Assembly (NCBI GenBank): GCA_964057225.1
Contig: OZ059900.1
Location: forward strand, 24,381,638-24,445,637
Length of the DNA stretch: 64,000 nucleotides
Source of the DNA: Auanema rhodensis
Lineage: Eukaryota > Nematoda > Chromadorea > Rhabditida > Rhabditidae
Reading direction: 5' to 3'
Both the position numbers and the translations under genes were made by a program. Below, one piece after another: positions 1-9,386 of the stretch. Within the stretch, counting starts at the first letter, position 1. Every line of letters starts with the position of its first letter. The notes beneath the pieces were generated by a model. The model had not been told where the DNA came from. It ran no database searches and saw nothing but the letters and a program-made list of their open reading frames with translations.

Positions 1-488
1 CTTAATTTTCTAACCCCTGTTTTTTGTCGTGAAAGTGGAACTAGACGTTGTAGGAACAATTTTGAGCTAGGTTTCATTGACATTGCATGAGTTTGAACAC
101 ATGAAATCGTAAGTCAAAACCTTGTTTACAGCGAAATTTCCAAAAACTGGTTTTCCAGCATAATAAAATATTTCTCATAGGAAATACTGTGTTTTTGTAT
201 TTTTCTAGTGTTCAGCATGTAAAATACTTCATTTTAGTATGTAACACGCTGAAATTCGTTGCATTTGACGACTCATATGAACAAAAATCGATTTAATCAA
301 TATTAGCCATAAGGGGCGTGCCCTCAGAATATGCTAATTTCCTTAATTTTCTAACCCCTGTTTTTTTGTCGTGAAAGTGGAATTAGACGTTGTAGGAACA
401 ATTTTGAGCTAGGTTTCATTGACATTGCATGAGTTTGAACACATGAAATCGTAAGTCAAAACCTTGTTTACAGCGAAATTTCCAAAAA

Positions 489-500
489 CTGGTTTTCCAG
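489..500. repeat. Short inverted repeat CTGG-TTTT-CCAG in the monomer (m148-159)
   Basis: A perfect 4-bp stem with a 4-nt T loop, given here in the representative monomer and present in essentially every full-length monomer. One variant disturbs its left flank (A147C, giving AAACCTGG, at starts 14176, 15549, 17258 and 18626). At 11782 the left stem itself is altered to CTCG. The left breakpoint of the recurrent 61-bp deletion falls inside this hairpin, after CTG. Confidence 0.7.
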
Positions 501-552
501 CATAATAAAATATTTCTCATGGGAAATACTGTGTTTTTGTATTTTTCTAGTG

Positions 553-595
553 TTCAGCATGTAAAATGCTTCATTTTAGTATGTAACACGCTGAA
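553..595. repeat. Nested 43-bp dyad (m212-254), potential cruciform
   Basis: Outer arms TTCAGC (m212-217) and GCTGAA (m249-254) are exact reverse complements. Inside lies a 7-bp perfect inverted repeat, TAAAATG / CATTTTA (m221-227 and m231-237), with a 3-nt CTT loop. The common type-defining variants A222G, G227A, T236A, C250A and G252A all fall in these arms and weaken or break them, so the structure is polymorphic between monomer types. The right breakpoint of the 61-bp deletion lies immediately before the outer left arm. Whether the dyad extrudes or binds a protein cannot be told from sequence. Confidence 0.65.
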
Positions 596-612
596 ATTCG
601 TTGCATTTGACG
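596..612 (+). promoter_or_regulatory. Partial CENP-B-box-like 17-mer (m255-271)
   Basis: The stretch ATTCGTTGCATTTGACG contains TTCGTTG, an exact match to positions 2-8 of the mammalian 17-bp CENP-B box (YTTCGTTGGAARCGGGA). It also keeps the A at position 10 and the G at position 14. It lacks the essential CGGG half (TGAC here), giving about 9 of 17 matches. The TTCG core persists in almost all monomers; exceptions have TTTG (684, 6652, 9729), CTTG (9387) or TTAA (11097, 11782, 12466). G271T changes the last base in many right-half monomers. A true CENP-B site is doubtful. It could be a site for a related pogo-type protein, or chance. Confidence 0.2.
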
Positions 613-614
613 AC

Positions 615-636
615 TCATATGAACAAAAATCGATTT
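615..636. repeat. Paired palindromes TCATATGA and AAATCGATTT (m274-281, m286-295)
   Basis: Two perfect palindromes of 8 and 10 bp lie 4 bp apart. They contain one CATATG and one ATCGAT hexamer per monomer, so these two sequences recur almost without exception at 342-bp intervals. I saw exceptions in the monomers starting at 18284 (CATACG), 56588 (ATTGAT) and 58640 (AGCGAT). Conservation across about 185 monomers reflects homogenisation and is not by itself evidence of function. Confidence 0.7.
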
Positions 637-655
637 AATCAATATTAGCCATAAG

Positions 656-665
656 GGGCGTGCCC
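656..665. repeat. GC-rich inverted repeat GGGC-GT-GCCC (m315-324)
   Basis: This is the only strongly GC-rich patch in an otherwise AT-rich monomer. It is a 4-bp stem around GT and contains one CpG. G315A weakens the stem in a subset of monomers, mainly those with 8-T, 13-T or 6-T tracts between 10071 and 18283. No function is evident. Confidence 0.55.
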
Positions 666-2735
666 TCAGAATATGCTAATTTCCTAAATTTTCTAACCCC
701 TGTTTTTTTGTCGTGAAAGTGGAACTAGACGTTGTAGGAACAATTTTGAGCTAGGTTTCATTGACATTGCATGAGTTTGAACACATGAAATCGTAAGTCA
801 AAACCTTGTTTACAGCGAAATTTCCAAAAACTGGTTTTCCAGCATAATAAAATATTTCTCATGGGAAAAACTGTGTTTTTGTATTTTTCTAGTGTTCAGC
901 TTGTAAAATGCTTCATTTTAGTATGTAACACGCTGAAATTTGTTGCATTTGACGACTCATATGAACAAAAATCGATTTAATCAATATTAGCCATAAGGGG
1001 CGTGCCCTCAGAATATGCTAATTTCCTTAATTTTGTAACCCCTGTTTTTTTGTCGTGAAAGTGGAACTAGACGTTGTACGAACAATTTTGAGCTAGGTTT
1101 CATTGACATTGCATGAGTTTGAACACATGAAATCGTAAGTCAAAACCTTGTTTACAGCGAAATTTCCAAAAACTGGTTTTCCAGCATAATAAAATATTTC
1201 TCATGGGAAATACTGTGTTTTTGTATTTTTCTAGTGTTCAGCATGTAAAATGCTTCATTTTAGTATGTAACACGCTAAAATTCGTTGCATTTGACGACTC
1301 ATATGAACAAAAATCGATTTAATCAATATTAGCCATAAGGGGCGTGCCCTCAGAATATGCTAATTTCCTTAATTTTCTAACCCCTGTTTTTTTGTCGTGA
1401 AAGTGGAATTAGACGTTGTAGGAACAATTTTGAGCTAGGTTTCATTGACATTGCATGAGTTTGAGCACATGAAATCGTAAGTCAAAACCTTGTTTACAGC
1501 GAAATTTCCAAAAACTGGTTTTCCAGCATAATAAAATATTTCTCATGGGAAATACTGTGTTTTTGTATTTTTCTAGTGTTCAGCATGTAAAATACTTCAT
1601 TTTAGTATGTAACACTCTGAAATTCGTTGCATTTGACGACTCATATGAACAAAAATCGATTTAATCAATATTAGCCATAAGGGGCGTGCCCTCAGAATGT
1701 GCTAATTTCCTTAATTTTCTAACCCCTGTTTTTTTGTCGTGAAAGTGGAATTAGACGTTGTAGGAACAATTTTGAGCTAGGTTTCATTGACATTGCATGA
1801 GTTTGAACACATGAAATCGTAAGTCAAAACCTTGTTTACAGCGAACTTTCCAAAAACTGGTTTTCCAGCATAATAAAATATTTCTCATGGGAAATACTGT
1901 GTTTTTGTATTTTTATAGTGTTCAGCATGTAAAATGCTTCATTTTAGTATGTAACACCCTGAAATTCGTTTCATTTGACGACTCATATGAACAAAAATCG
2001 ATTTAATCAATATTAGCCATAAGGGGCGTGCCCTCAGAATATGCTAATTTCCTTAATTTTCTAACCCCTGTTTTTTTGTCGTGAAAGTGGAACTAGACGT
2101 TGTAGGAACAATTTTGAGCAAGGTTTCATTGACATTGCATGAGTTTGAACACATGAAATCGTAAGTCAAAACCTTGTTTACAGCGAAATTTCCAAAAACT
2201 GGTTTTCCAGCATAATAAAATATTTCTCATGGGAAATACTGTGTTTTTGTATTTTTCTAGTGTTCAGCATGTGAAATACTTCATTTTAGTATGTAACACG
2301 CTGAAATTCGTTGCATTTGACGACTCATATGAACAAAAATCGATTTAATCAATATTAGCCATAAGGGGCGTGCCCTCAGAATATGCTAATTTCCTTAATT
2401 TTCTAACCCCTGTTTTTTTGTCGTGAAAGTGGAATTAGACGTTGTAGGAACAATTTTGAGCTAGGTTTCATTGACATTGCATGAGTTTGAACACATGAAA
2501 TCGTAAGTCAAAACCTTGTTTACAGCGAAATTTCCAAAAACTGGTTTTCCAGCATAATAAAATATTTCTCATGGGAAATACTGTGTTTTTGTATTTTTCT
2601 AGTGTTCAGCATGTAAAATACTCCATTATAGTATGTAACACGCTGAAATTCGTTGCATTTGACGACTCATATGAACAAAAATCGATTTAATCAATATAAG
2701 CCATAAGGGGCGTGCCCTCAGAATATGCTAATTTC

Positions 2736-3015
2736 CTTAATTTTCTAACCCCTGTTTTTTGTCGTGAAAGTGGAACTAGACGTTGTAGGAACAATTTTGA
2801 GCTAGGTTTCATTGACATTGCATGAGTTCGAACACATGAAATCGTAAGTCAAAACCTTGTTTACAGCGAAATTTCCAAAAACTGTTCAGCATGTAAAATG
2901 CTTCATTTTAGTATGTAACACGCTAAAATTCGTTGCATTTGACGACTCATATGAACAAAAATCGATTTAATCAATATTAGCCATAAGGGGCGTGCCCTCA
3001 GAATATGCTAATTTC
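2736..3015 (+). repeat. Truncated monomer, 61-bp internal deletion (first of three)
   Basis: This 280-bp monomer has a 6-T tract and lacks m151-211. The junction reads AAAAACTG followed directly by TTCAGCATG. A TG dinucleotide is shared at both ends of the deleted segment, so the breakpoint is ambiguous by 2 bp. It also carries GTTCGAAC and G252A. It is a fixed component of the left HOR, so the deletion predates HOR amplification. Confidence 0.93.
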
Positions 3016-4039
3016 CTTAATTTTCTAACCCCTGTTTTTTTGTCGTGAAAGTGGAATTAGACGTTGTAGGAACAATTTTGAGCTAGGTTTCATTGACATT
3101 GCATGAGTTTGAACACATGAAATCGTAAGTCAAAACCTTGTTTACAGCGAAATTTCCAAAAACTGGTTTTCCAGCATAATAAAATATTTCTCATGGGAAA
3201 TACTGTGTTTTTGTATTTTTATAGTGTTCAGCATGTAAAATGCTTCATTTTAGTATGTAACACGCTGAAATTCGTTGCATTTGACGACTCATATGAACAA
3301 AAATCGATTTAATCAATATAAGCCATAAGGGGCGTGCCCTCAGAATATGCTAATTTCCTTAATTTTCTAACCCCTGTTTTTTGTCGTGAAAGTGGAACTA
3401 GACGTTGTAGGAACAATTTTGAGCTAGGTTTCATTGACATTGCATGAGTTTGAACACATGAAATCGTAAGTCAAAACCTTGTTTACAGCGAAATTTCCAA
3501 AAACTGGTTTTCCAGCATAATAAAATATTTCTCATAGGAAATACTGTGTTTTTGTATTTTTCTAGTGTTCAGCATGTAAAATACTTCATTTTAGTATGTA
3601 ACACGCTGAAATTCGTTGCATTTGACGACTCATATGAACAAAAATCGATTTAATCAATATTAGCCATAAGGGGCGTGCCCTCAGAATATGCTAATTTCCT
3701 TAATTTTCTAACCCCTGTTTTTTGTCGTGAAAGTGGAACTAGACGTTGTAGGAACAATTTTGAGCTAGGTTTCATTGACATTGCATGAGTTTGAACACAT
3801 GAAATCGTAAGTCAAAACCTTGTTTACAGCGAAATTTCCAAAAACTGGTTTTCCAGCATAATAAAATATTTCTCATAGGAAATACTGTGTTTTTGTATTT
3901 TTCTAGTGTTCAGCATGTAAAATACTTCATTTTAGTATGTAACACGCTGAAATTCGTTGCATTTGACGACTCATATGAACAAAAATCGATTTAATCAATA
4001 TTAGCCATAAGGGGCGTGCCCTCAGAATATGCTAATTTC

Positions 4040-4320
4040 CTTAATTTTCTAACCCCTGTTTTTTTGTCGTGAAAGTGGAATTAGACGTTGTAGGAACAAT
4101 TTTGAGCTAGGTTTCATTGACATTGCATGAGTTTGAACACATGAAATCGTAAGTCAAAACCTTGTTTACAGCGAAATTTCCAAAAACTGTTCAGCATGTA
4201 AAATGCTTCATTTTAGTATGTAACACGCTAAAATTCGTTGCATTTGACGACTCATATGAACAAAAATCGATTTAATCAATATTAGCCATAAGGGGCGTGC
4301 CCTCAGAATATGCTAATTTC
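4040..4320 (+). repeat. Truncated hybrid monomer with the same 61-bp deletion
   Basis: This 281-bp monomer has the identical ACTG/TTCAG junction, but its first part differs from the other deleted monomers: a 7-T tract, C42T and GTTTGAAC instead of 6-T, C42 and GTTCGAAC. That front half matches the 342-type monomer. It looks like a recombinant joined between about m96 and m150, and it marks the site of rearrangement in HOR copy 2. Confidence 0.88.
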
Positions 4321-5346
4321 CTTAATTTTCTAACCCCTGTTTTTTTGTCGTGAAAGTGGAATTAGACGTTGTAGGAACAATTTTGAGCTAGGTTTCATTG
4401 ACATTGCATGAGTTTGAACACATGAAATCGTAAGTCAAAACCTTGTTTACAGCGAACTTTCCAAAAACTGGTTTTCCAGCATAATAAAATATTTCTCATG
4501 GGAAATACTGTGTTTTTGTATTTTTATAGTGTTCAGCATGTAAAATGCTTCATTTTAGTATGTAACACCCTGAAATTCGTTTCATTTGACGACTCATATG
4601 AACAAAAATCGATTTAATCAATATTAGCCATAAGGGGCGTGCCCTCAGAATATGCTAATTTCCTTAATTTTCTAACCCCTGTTTTTTTGTCGTGAAAGTG
4701 GAACTAGACGTTGTAGGAACAATTTTGAGCAAGGTTTCATTGACATTGCATGAGTTTGAACACATGAAATCGTAAGTCAAAACCTTGTTTACAGCGAAAT
4801 TTCCAAAAACTGGTTTTCCAGCATAATAAAATATTTCTCATGGGAAATACTGTGTTTTTGTATTTTTCTAGTGTTCAGCATGTGAAATACTTCATTTTAG
4901 TATGTAACACGCTGAAATTCGTTGCATTTGACGACTCATATGAACAAAAATCGATTTAATCAATATTAGCCATAAGGGGCGTGCCCTCAGAATATGCTAA
5001 TTTCCTTAATTTTCTAACCCCTGTTTTTTTGTCGTGAAAGTGGAATTAGACGTTGTAGGAACAATTTTGAGCTAGGTTTCATTGACATTGCATGAGTTTG
5101 AACACATGAAATCGTAAGTCAAAACCTTGTTTACAGCGAAATTTCCAAAAACTGGTTTTCCAGCATAATAAAATATTTCTCATGGGAAATACTGTGTTTT
5201 TGTATTTTTCTAGTGTTCAGCATGTAAAATACTCCATTATAGTATGTAACACGCTGAAATTCGTTGCATTTGACGACTCATATGAACAAAAATCGATTTA
5301 ATCAATATAAGCCATAAGGGGCGTGCCCTCAGAATATGCTAATTTC

Positions 5347-5626
5347 CTTAATTTTCTAACCCCTGTTTTTTGTCGTGAAAGTGGAACTAGACGTTGTAGG
5401 AACAATTTTGAGCTAGGTTTCATTGACATTGCATGAGTTCGAACACATGAAATCGTAAGTCAAAACCTTGTTTACAGCGAAATTTCCAAAAACTGTTCAG
5501 CATGTAAAATGCTTCATTTTAGTATGTAACACGCTAAAATTCGTTGCATTTGACGACTCATATGAACAAAAATCGATTTAATCAATATTAGCCATAAGGG
5601 GCGTGCCCTCAGAATATGCTAATTTC
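5347..5626 (+). repeat. Truncated monomer, 61-bp deletion (third copy)
   Basis: This 280-bp monomer carries every mark of 2736-3015: 6-T tract, GTTCGAAC, the ACTG/TTCAG junction and CGCTAAAA. It sits at the same place in the second HOR copy, 2,611 bp downstream. No deleted monomer was found anywhere after 5626. Confidence 0.92.
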
Positions 5627-5968
5627 CTTAATTTTCTAACCCCTGTTTTTTTGTCGTGAAAGTGGAATTAGACGTTGTAGGAACAATTTTGAGCTAGGTT
5701 TCATTGACATTGCATGAGTTTGAACACATGAAATCGTAAGTCAAAACCTTGTTTACAGCGAAATTTCCAAAAACTGGTTTTCCAGCATAATAAAATATTT
5801 CTCATGGGAAATACTGTGTTTTTGTATTTTTATAGTGTTCAGCATGTAAAATGCTTCATTTTAGTATGTAACACGCTGAAATTCGTTGCATTTGACGACT
5901 CATATGAACAAAAATCGATTTAATCAATATAAGCCATAAGGGGCGTGCCCTCAGAATATGCTAATTTC

Positions 5969-8900
5969 CTTAATTTTCTAACCCCTGTTTTTTGTCGTGA
6001 AAGTGGAACTAGACGTTGTAGGAACAATTTTGAGCTAGGTTTCATTGACATTGCATGAGTTTGAACACATGAAATCGTAAGTCAAAACCTTGTTTACAGC
6101 GAAATTTCCAAAAACTGGTTTTCCAGCATAATAAAATATTTCTCATAGGAAATACTGTGTTTTTGTATTTTTCTAGTGTTCAGCATGTAAAATACTTCAT
6201 TTTAGTATGTAACACGCTGAAATTCGTTGCATTTGACGACTCATATGAACAAAAATCGATTTAATCAATATTAGCCATAAGGGGCGTGCCCTCAGAATAT
6301 GCTAATTTCCTTAATTTTCTAACCCCTGTTTTTTTGTCGTGAAAGTGGAATTAGACGTTGTAGGAACAATTTTGAGCTAGGTTTCATTGACATTGCATGA
6401 GTTTGAACACATGAAATCGTAAGTCAAAACCTTGTTTACAGCGAAATTTCCAAAAACTGGTTTTCCAGCATAATAAAATATTTCTCATGGGAAATACTGT
6501 GTTTTTGTATTTTTCTAGTGTTCAGCATGTAAAATGCTTCATTTTAGTATGTAACACGCTGAAATTCGTTGCATTTGACGACTCATATGAACAAAAATCG
6601 ATTTAATCAATATTAGCCATAAGGGGCGTGCCCTCAGAATATGCTAATTTCCTAAATTTTCTAACCCCTGTTTTTTTGTCGTGAAAGTGGAACTAGACGT
6701 TGTAGGAACAATTTTGAGCTAGGTTTCATTGACATTGCATGAGTTTGAACACATGAAATCGTAAGTCAAAACCTTGTTTACAGCGAAATTTCCAAAAACT
6801 GGTTTTCCAGCATAATAAAATATTTCTCATGGGAAAAACTGTGTTTTTGTATTTTTCTAGTGTTCAGCTTGTAAAATGCTTCATTTTAGTATGTAACACG
6901 CTGAAATTTGTTGCATTTGACGACTCATATGAACAAAAATCGATTTAATCAATATTAGCCATAAGGGGCGTGCCCTCAGAATATGCTAATTTCCTTAATT
7001 TTCTAACCCCTGTTTTTTTGTCGTGAAAGTGGAACTAGACGTTGTACGAACAATTTTGAGCTAGGTTTCATTGACATTGCATGAGTTTGAACACATGAAA
7101 TCGTAAGTCAAAACCTTGTTTACAGCGAAATTTCCAAAAACTGGTTTTCCAGCATAATAAAATATTTCTCATGGGAAATACTGTGTTTTTGTATTTTTCT
7201 AGTGTTCAGCATGTAAAATGCTTCATTTTAGTATGTAACACGCTAAAATTCGTTGCATTTGACGACTCATATGAACAAAAATCGATTTAATCAATATTAG
7301 CCATAAGGGGCGTGCCCTCAGAATATGCTAATTTCCTTAATTTTCTAACCCCTGTTTTTTTGTCGTGAAAGTGGAATTAGACGTTGTAGGAACAATTTTG
7401 AGCTAGGTTTCATTGACATTGCATGAGTTTGAGCACATGAAATCGTAAGTCAAAACCTTGTTTACAGCGAAATTTCCAAAAACTGGTTTTCCAGCATAAT
7501 AAAATATTTCTCATGGGAAATACTGTGTTTTTGTATTTTTCTAGTGTTCAGCATGTAAAATACTTCATTTTAGTATGTAACACGCTGAAATTCGTTGCAT
7601 TTGACGACTCATATGAACAAAAATCGATTTAATCAATATTAGCCATAAGGGGCGTGCCCTCAGAATATGCTAATTTCCTTAATTTTCTAACCCCTGTTTT
7701 TTTGTCGTGAAAGTGGAACTAGACGTTGTACGAACAATTTTGAGCTAGGTTTCATTGACATTGCATGAGTTTGAACACATGAAATCGTAAGTCAAAACCT
7801 TGTTTACAGCGAAATTTCCAAAAACTGGTTTTCCAGCATAATAAAATATTTCTCATGGGAAATACTGTGTTTTTGTATTTTTCTAGTGTTCAGCATGTAA
7901 AATGCTTCATTTTAGTATGTAACACGCTAAAATTCGTTGCATTTGACGACTCATATGAACAAAAATCGATTTAATCAATATTAGCCATAAGGGGCGTGCC
8001 CTCAGAATATGCTAATTTCCTTAATTTTCTAACCCCTGTTTTTTTGTCGTGAAAGTGGAATTAGACGTTGTAGGAACAATTTTGAGCTAGGTTTCATTGA
8101 CATTGCATGAGTTTGAGCACATGAAATCGTAAGTCAAAACCTTGTTTACAGCGAAATTTCCAAAAACTGGTTTTCCAGCATAATAAAATATTTCTCATGG
8201 GAAATACTGTGTTTTTGTATTTTTCTAGTGTTCAGCATGTAAAATACTTCATTTTAGTATGTAACACGCTGAAATTCGTTGCATTTGACGACTCATATGA
8301 ACAAAAATCGATTTAATCAATATTAGCCATAAGGGGCGTGCCCTCAGAATATGCTAATTTCCTTAATTTTCTAACCCCTGTTTTTTTGTCGTGAAAGTGG
8401 AATTAGACGTTGTAGGAACAATTTTGAGCTAGGTTTCATTGACATTGCATGAGTTTGAACACATGAAATCGTAAGTCAAAACCTTGTTTACAGCGAAATT
8501 TCCAAAAACTGGTTTTCCAGCATAATAAAATATTTCTCATGGGAAATACTGTGTTTTTGTATTTTTCTAGTGTTCAGCATGTAAAATGCTTCATTTTAGT
8601 ATGTAACACGCTGAAATTCGTTGCATTTGACGACTCATATGAACAAAAATCGATTTAATCAATATTAGCCATAAGGGGCGTGCCCTCAGAATATGCTAAT
8701 TTCCTTAATTTTCTAACCCCTGTTTTTTGTCGTGAAAGTGGAACTAGACGTTGTAGGAACAATTTTGAGCTAGGTTTCATTGACATTGCATGAGTTTGAA
8801 CACATGAAATCGTAAGTCAAAACCTTGTTTACAGCGAAATTTCCAAAAACTGGTTTTCCAGCATAATAAAATATTTCTCATGGGAAATACTGTGTTTTTG

Positions 8901-9386
8901 TATTTTTCTAGTGTTCAGCATGTAAAATACTTCATTTTAGTATGTAACACGCTGAAATTCGTTGCATTTGACGACTCATATGAACAAAAATCGATTTAAT
9001 CAATATTAGCCATAAGGGGCGTGCCCTCAGAATATGCTAATTTCCTTAATTTTCTAACCCCTGTTTTTTTGTCGTGAAAGTGGAATTAGACGTTGTACGA
9101 ACAATTTTGAGCTAGGTTTCATTGACATTGCATGAGTTTGAACACATGAAATCGTAAGTCAAAACCTTGTTTACAGCGAACTTTCCAAAAACTGGTTTTC
9201 CAGCATAATAAAATATTTCTCATGGGAAATACTGTGTTTTTGTATTTTTATAGTGTTCAGCATGTAAAATGCTTCATTTTAGTATGTAACACCCTGAAAT
9301 TCGTTTCATTTGACGACTCATATGAACAAAAATCGATTTAATCAATATTAGCCATAAGGGGCGTGCCCTCAGAATATGCTAATTTC
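5969..9386 (+). repeat. 10-monomer HOR, copy 3, diverged
   Basis: Monomers 5969, 6310, 6652, 6994 and 7336 match those at 1, 342, 684, 1026 and 1368 (offset 5,968 bp), with about three single-base differences such as TTTTCTAAC rather than TTTTGTAAC. The pair 6994/7336 is then repeated as 7678/8020. After 8362 and 8704 (6-T with AAAATAC), 9045 carries the GCGAACTTTCC/CACCCTG marks of the 1710 type combined with GTACGAAC. The remaining types, including the deleted monomer, are absent and the HOR fades into the next zone. Confidence 0.8.

Larger units (their letters stand above)
342..683 (+). repeat. Representative full 342-bp satellite monomer
   Basis: This monomer serves as the map for motif positions: monomer position m equals window position minus 341. 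It matches the window consensus except for C42T (GGAATTAG rather than GGAACTAG). Composition is 34% GC, with long A/T runs at m20-26, m143-147, m193-197, m201-205 and m284-288. The only GC-rich patch is m314-324. The length of 342 is twice 171, near two nucleosome repeats, but I see no clear internal duplication between the two halves. Sites that vary and define types across the window are m1, m3, m18, m42, m43, m54, m55, m92, m100, m180, m181, m206, m222, m227, m228, m250, m252 and m271. Confidence 0.95.
1..3357 (+). repeat. 10-monomer higher-order repeat, copy 1 (3,357 bp)
   Basis: Ten distinguishable monomers start at 1, 342, 684, 1026, 1368, 1710, 2052, 2394, 2736 and 3016. Marks, in order: 6-T tract with CATAGG and AAAATAC; C42T; CTAAAT start with GGGAAAAAC and CAGCTTG; GTACGAAC with CGCTAAAA; GAGCACATG; GCGAACTTTCC with CACCCTG and CGTTTCATT; GAGCAAGG with GTGAAATAC; ACTCCATTATAG with T305A; 6-T with GTTCGAAC and the 61-bp deletion; C206A with T305A. 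The same order recurs downstream, which defines the HOR. Confidence 0.88.
3358..5968 (+). repeat. 10-monomer HOR, copy 2, rearranged (8 monomers)
   Basis: The copy opens with two consecutive 6-T/CATAGG monomers (3358 and 3699) that look identical to each other and to 1-341. A hybrid deleted monomer follows at 4040. The last five monomers (4321, 4663, 5005, 5347, 5627) look identical to those at 1710-3357, offset 2,611 bp. The types seen at 684, 1026 and 1368 are missing. A duplication plus a deletion by out-of-register exchange would explain this. Confidence 0.85.

Noticed and set aside
465-472. Forkhead-like TGTTTACA (m124-131) in each monomer
   Set aside because: A 7-8 bp match in AT-rich DNA is common by chance and there is no promoter context.
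504-509. AATAAA polyadenylation-signal match in each monomer (m163-168)
   Set aside because: It is expected by chance in 66% AT sequence, and no transcript structure supports it.
342-683. Relationship to primate 171-bp alpha satellite because of the 2 x 171 length
   Set aside because: The sequence itself shows no alpha-satellite resemblance that I can recognise and lacks a proper CENP-B box. The length agreement alone is not evidence.
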